Assembly: GCF_902491285.1 (NCBI RefSeq)
Contig: NZ_CABUHK010000020.1
Span: 1 to 64,000 of the forward strand
Length of the DNA stretch: 64,000 nucleotides
From: an uncultured Bacteroides sp.
GTDB lineage: Bacteria; Bacteroidota; Bacteroidia; Bacteroidales; Bacteroidaceae
Reading direction: 5' to 3'
Shown: positions 60,839 to 64,000 of the stretch, piece by piece
How the letters are laid out: each line of letters starts with the position of its first letter
Position numbering within the stretch: position 1 is the stretch's first letter
Made by a program: the position numbers and the translations under genes
The notes under the pieces: model-generated
Told to the model about the DNA's origin: nothing
What the model saw: the letters and a program-made list of their open reading frames with translations, nothing else
Databases searched by the model: none

Positions 60839-62416
60839 TTATTTGTATCCTATATTTTGAGGGAAGTTTTCGGCTCCCATATTAATAACTTCCGCTTCGG
60901 GTATCGGCCATCTCACGAAGTGAGGGTTGGCGGGCAGATTGTTACGTCCGAGAATAGATGCGGGGATTTCCGGATCTCCGGCGTATGCCTTGACTTGCTC
61001 AATAAGTAGTCCCAGCCGTTTCAGAAAATACCATCTGTCACCTTCGAAAGACAGTTCGCGGGCTTGTTCGTCCATAATGTCTTTCATGGTTAGCACACCG
61101 GTGAATTTGTCGTTTCCGGCTCTTTCCCATGTTTTGTTAAAGTAGTATTTGGCTAATGTCTGGTCGTTCTTCATCAAGGCTGCCATTATATAGGATTCGG
61201 CAAGACGGTACACTATCACATCTTTATAACTGCGTGTCTCCGAAGCAGTGCGCGTCCATTTATCCCCATACTTGATGCATCCCGGATATACATTCTTATT
61301 GATGCTTCCATTCTTATATAGTGGGAAATAATCTCCGGGCTTTACAGTAGCCGAACCGTATGTGATGTTTTTATCAGTCGTATTTTTGTACTGGTGTATG
61401 TAGTACTCCTGATAACGTTTGTCCTTAGCCTTGTCATACAGTGAGAATAAATAGGGGCTGGGGAGACATCTTCCGTAAGTATATCCCCAGTTGTCATAAG
61501 AACAGGCATATTCTGCGGTTCCACCGATTTCGGTACGGTATTGGGCGATGAAATAGGCTGCATAGTAATTGCCTTTTGGAGTGGCATTGGATAAATTACC
61601 GCCCGGATTTTTACTCCACTGTTGCACCATCAGCGCTTCTTTATGATTCAAGTCTCCGGCATTAAATACTTCATTTAATGCAATCAAGTCAAAATGTCCC
61701 GATTTCTCTATTTCTTCCACTTGTTCCAGAGTCGTATCCCAGTCTTTGAGCCATAATGCGGCTTTGGCTTTCATATGACGGGCGGCAGCCTGGGTGAATC
61801 TTCCCGCTTCGTCGGATACCCAGTCGAGGTTCGTAATGGCATACTCCAAATCCTCGTAAATCAGGTCGAACACTTCTTTCTCGGAAGCGGCATGAAAATC
61901 TCTCGGGTCGTTGACGTTTTCGGCAGTAGTCGGCTGTATGTTCAGCCATATCCTGTCGAATGTGCGGTATAGCAGGAAATAAGACTGCGCTCTGAAACAT
62001 TTAGCTTCTGAGACGGTAGCCCGTAAGGAAGGGGTATCTTCCAAGTCCTCGGCTGCAGCGATTATTTCATTGGCTTTGCCTATGATTTGATACATTGTAC
62101 GCCACATGAATCCTACCTGACCGGCAGACGGCTTTAAATAATTAGGGTCATAGATGCCGTAAAAGTTACCGGTTCCACCGTTGGTTACAGCTAAATCCGT
62201 ACCTCTTTCCAAAGCGAAGACGGTGGCATTTTCGGTATCATTTGCGTAATAACGTTGCAATGTGTATAATGCATTGACTGCGAGCTTTAACCCTTCTGGT
62301 GTTCCGAATACATATTCGGAACTGTACTTTGTCTTGTGCTCTTCATCCAAGAAGTCGGAGCAGGAACTGGTGAGCAGGAAGCAGGCTGTAAATATAAATA
62401 ATATACTCTTTTTCAT
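60839..62416 (-). CDS. SusD/RagB family outer membrane lipoprotein
   Basis: 525 residues with lipobox Cys19 (TSSC). It shows the SusD-like N terminus (DFLDEEHKTKYSSEYVFGTPEGLKLAVNALY), the helical TPR core and the C-terminal SusD signature (YRLAESYIMAALMKND, LSFEGDRWYFLKRLG, NPHFVRWPIPEAEV, QNIGYK). It lies 12 nt downstream of SusC and forms the lid of the SusCD importer on the cell surface. It binds the glycan that the enzymes of this operon attack. Confidence 0.95.
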   Translation of the reverse strand: MKKSILFIFTACFLLTSSCSDFLDEEHKTKYSSEYVFGTPEGLKLAVNALYTLQRYYANDTENATVFALERGTDLAVTNGGTGNFYGIYDPNYLKPSAGQVGFMWRTMYQIIGKANEIIAAAEDLEDTPSLRATVSEAKCFRAQSYFLLYRTFDRIWLNIQPTTAENVNDPRDFHAASEKEVFDLIYEDLEYAITNLDWVSDEAGRFTQAAARHMKAKAALWLKDWDTTLEQVEEIEKSGHFDLIALNEVFNAGDLNHKEALMVQQWSKNPGGNLSNATPKGNYYAAYFIAQYRTEIGGTAEYACSYDNWGYTYGRCLPSPYLFSLYDKAKDKRYQEYYIHQYKNTTDKNITYGSATVKPGDYFPLYKNGSINKNVYPGCIKYGDKWTRTASETRSYKDVIVYRLAESYIMAALMKNDQTLAKYYFNKTWERAGNDKFTGVLTMKDIMDEQARELSFEGDRWYFLKRLGLLIEQVKAYAGDPEIPASILGRNNLPANPHFVRWPIPEAEVINMGAENFPQNIGYK

Positions 62417-62428
62417 GATTTTATCTTA

Positions 62429-64000
62429 TTAAAATGTCACATTCAATCCAAACAATACAGTCCTGGGTTCAGGATAATCTCCCGGAGTTTGTTCCGGACC
62501 ATAAGCCTGTACATCGGTTTTCGTCCAGAAGTTAGACAGTGTCATATAGAGTCTCAGACTTTGCATGTATGCTTTGCTGATAAGAGCACGGGGGAAGTTG
62601 TATCCGAAAGTAACGTTTCGCAGACGGACATACGAGGCATCCTGATAACCCAATGAACTGATATATGCGGGAGCTTGCGTCATGTTGGGTGCAGGGGCTT
62701 CATTAGACGGATTATTCTGTGTCCAGTAATTGCGTCGGATACCATTCCGCTTGGCAGTCAAGTCACCACCATTCTCGAATGTAGTCAGATAAGGGTTGTA
62801 TATCGTTCCTCCATGAGAGATATACAGGTCGGCGGATAAGTCGAATCCTTTGTAGTTGAAAGATGTGCCGACCGTACCTATCCATTTGGGGTCACGTTGC
62901 ATCACTACTCTGTCATCGGCTGTGATCTGATTGTCGTTGTTGACATCGCGCAGTTTGATGCTGCCCGGAGTAGCTGTCGGCATATGAGAATTGGCGATAT
63001 CGTCATTTTTTTGCCAGATGCCGTCAAATACATAGTCGTAATATACATTCATCGGATGTCCGACAAACCATTTGTTGTTCACGTCATCAAGCGGTTTTCC
63101 GTTCTCATCGACTTGTCCGTCTATCTTTTTAATTTCATTTTTGTTCTTAGTGAAAGTGAAGTTGACATCCCATCTGAAATCTTTGATTTTGACGGGAGTG
63201 GTATTCAGCGTTATTTCGATACCATTATTCTTCATTTCCGCCAGGTTTACAGTCTGGGTGGAATATCCGAGCGAGCTTGGGATAGACTTTGTGACAAGCA
63301 GGTCGGTAGTCTTGGTATTATAGTATTCTATCGTACCATTGATTCTTCCGTTGAAGAATCCGAAATCAAGTCCGATATTGCCGGAAGTGGACGTTTCCCA
63401 TTTCAAGTTAGGGTTGGTCAATTCCGTTCCGGGCAGATAACCGATGACAGTCTTGTCTCCGAATTCGGTCAGGTATCTGTCTGTCAATCCCAGTGACTTA
63501 TAAGGGGTGACACCCTGGTTGCCGACCGCACCGTAACTTAAACGGAGTTTCAGGTTGGACAGCCATTTGGCTTCTTTTAAGAATGATTCTTCATTTATCC
63601 GCCAGGCAAAAGCTCCCGAAGGGAAATAACCGTATTTGTTATTCTTTCCGAAAACGGAAGAACCGTCCACACGCAAGGCGAAGGTGAACAAGTATTTCTC
63701 GAACAGGTTATATCTGACACGTCCCAGGAAAGATAAAAGTTTTCTATCGGACAATTCCCAAGTAGGCGTACCGTATTCATTGGCAGAGCCTATCGCATTA
63801 TAAGTCAAGTCGTCGTTTGCGAATCCGGTACCGTTTATTCCCAGATTCTTCCATTCGATGACGTTGACACTCTGCATAAAGGTTGCGTCGAAATGATGGT
63901 TCTTATTGAAATCCTTCACGTAGTTGACTATATTCTCGAACAGGTAGTCGTTGGCGAAACTTGTGCCGGCAGTCGCTTTTCCATTATTATTGTGCCCTGT
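62429..64000 (-). CDS. SusC-type TonB-dependent transporter (C-terminal half)
   Basis: A 523-residue open segment that runs off the right edge, so the N terminus, plug and any regulators lie outside. It shows the SusC barrel signature strands: NPNLKWETSTSGNIGLDFGF, TVNLAEMKNNGIEITLNTTPV, VGTSFNYKGFDLSADLYISHGG, ending in the QTPGDYPEPRTVLFGLNVTF C terminus with a final Phe. With SusD it imports oligosaccharides of the PUL substrate. It is the first known gene of the operon. Confidence 0.95.
   Translation of the reverse strand, partial: TGHNNNGKATAGTSFANDYLFENIVNYVKDFNKNHHFDATFMQSVNVIEWKNLGINGTGFANDDLTYNAIGSANEYGTPTWELSDRKLLSFLGRVRYNLFEKYLFTFALRVDGSSVFGKNNKYGYFPSGAFAWRINEESFLKEAKWLSNLKLRLSYGAVGNQGVTPYKSLGLTDRYLTEFGDKTVIGYLPGTELTNPNLKWETSTSGNIGLDFGFFNGRINGTIEYYNTKTTDLLVTKSIPSSLGYSTQTVNLAEMKNNGIEITLNTTPVKIKDFRWDVNFTFTKNKNEIKKIDGQVDENGKPLDDVNNKWFVGHPMNVYYDYVFDGIWQKNDDIANSHMPTATPGSIKLRDVNNDNQITADDRVVMQRDPKWIGTVGTSFNYKGFDLSADLYISHGGTIYNPYLTTFENGGDLTAKRNGIRRNYWTQNNPSNEAPAPNMTQAPAYISSLGYQDASYVRLRNVTFGYNFPRALISKAYMQSLRLYMTLSNFWTKTDVQAYGPEQTPGDYPEPRTVLFGLNVTF

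Noticed and set aside
1-64000. tRNA, rRNA, IS element, prophage or transposon genes
   Set aside because: None was seen by reading both strands; no integrase, transposase or conserved RNA sequence was recognised. A dedicated tRNA scan was not possible.

Overview
The window looks like a chromosomal segment of a gut Bacteroides. Evidence: many Bacteroidota lipoproteins with a Cys lipobox, SusC/SusD pairs, NigD, DUF4251 and DMP19 families, GGGtGRT and NifU-like proteins, and promoters of the Bacteroides type (a TTTG-like -33 box, about 19-20 nt, then TAnnTTTG at -7) with few Shine-Dalgarno sequences. The species cannot be fixed from sequence alone. I saw no tRNA, rRNA, IS element, prophage or CRISPR array.

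Left edge (1-7.9 kb, + strand): the 3' end of a glycan-utilisation locus aimed at a uronic-acid-containing polysaccharide. It has an alginate-lyase-fold lyase, an unusual FAS1/SusD-like lipoprotein, a GH43 enzyme and a GH88 unsaturated glucuronyl hydrolase. Lyase cleavage creates 4,5-unsaturated uronate ends, which GH88 removes. A DUF3791/DUF3990 gene pair (ADP-ribosyltransferase-like) sits in the middle of this locus.

Middle (8-50 kb): mostly housekeeping and envelope genes. In order: NlpE-like lipoprotein and CNNM transporter; TonB-dependent receptor and M48 peptidase; CE1-like esterase; an S41-like lipoprotein whose catalytic Ser and Lys positions read Gly and Gln; mnmA; an orphan LuxR regulator; NhaC; a ferritin-like/VIT1 fusion; an MFS exporter; the pbpC and alpha-2-macroglobulin pair; FKBP; LytTR and membrane-anchored AraC regulators; a run of small hypothetical genes; a probable structured RNA at 34.68-34.84 kb; the GGGtGRT/NifU-like pair; a compact run nigD-yip1-smpB-metH-nitroreductase; a sodium symporter with a 41-residue accessory protein; mltF and udk; a Dabb protein and DsbD.

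Right edge (49.9-64 kb, - strand): a second polysaccharide utilisation locus, read right to left: SusC (cut by the window end), SusD, exported FAD oxidoreductase, GH-A (GH2-type TIM barrel) hydrolase, surface glycan-binding lipoprotein, GH3, second FAD oxidoreductase (lipoprotein), second GH3. Gaps are small and one junction is an ATGA overlap, so it is one operon. Two different exported FAD enzymes with two GH3 beta-glycosidases suggest oxidation of a beta-glycoside before or after hydrolysis. This is the best candidate here for an undescribed system.
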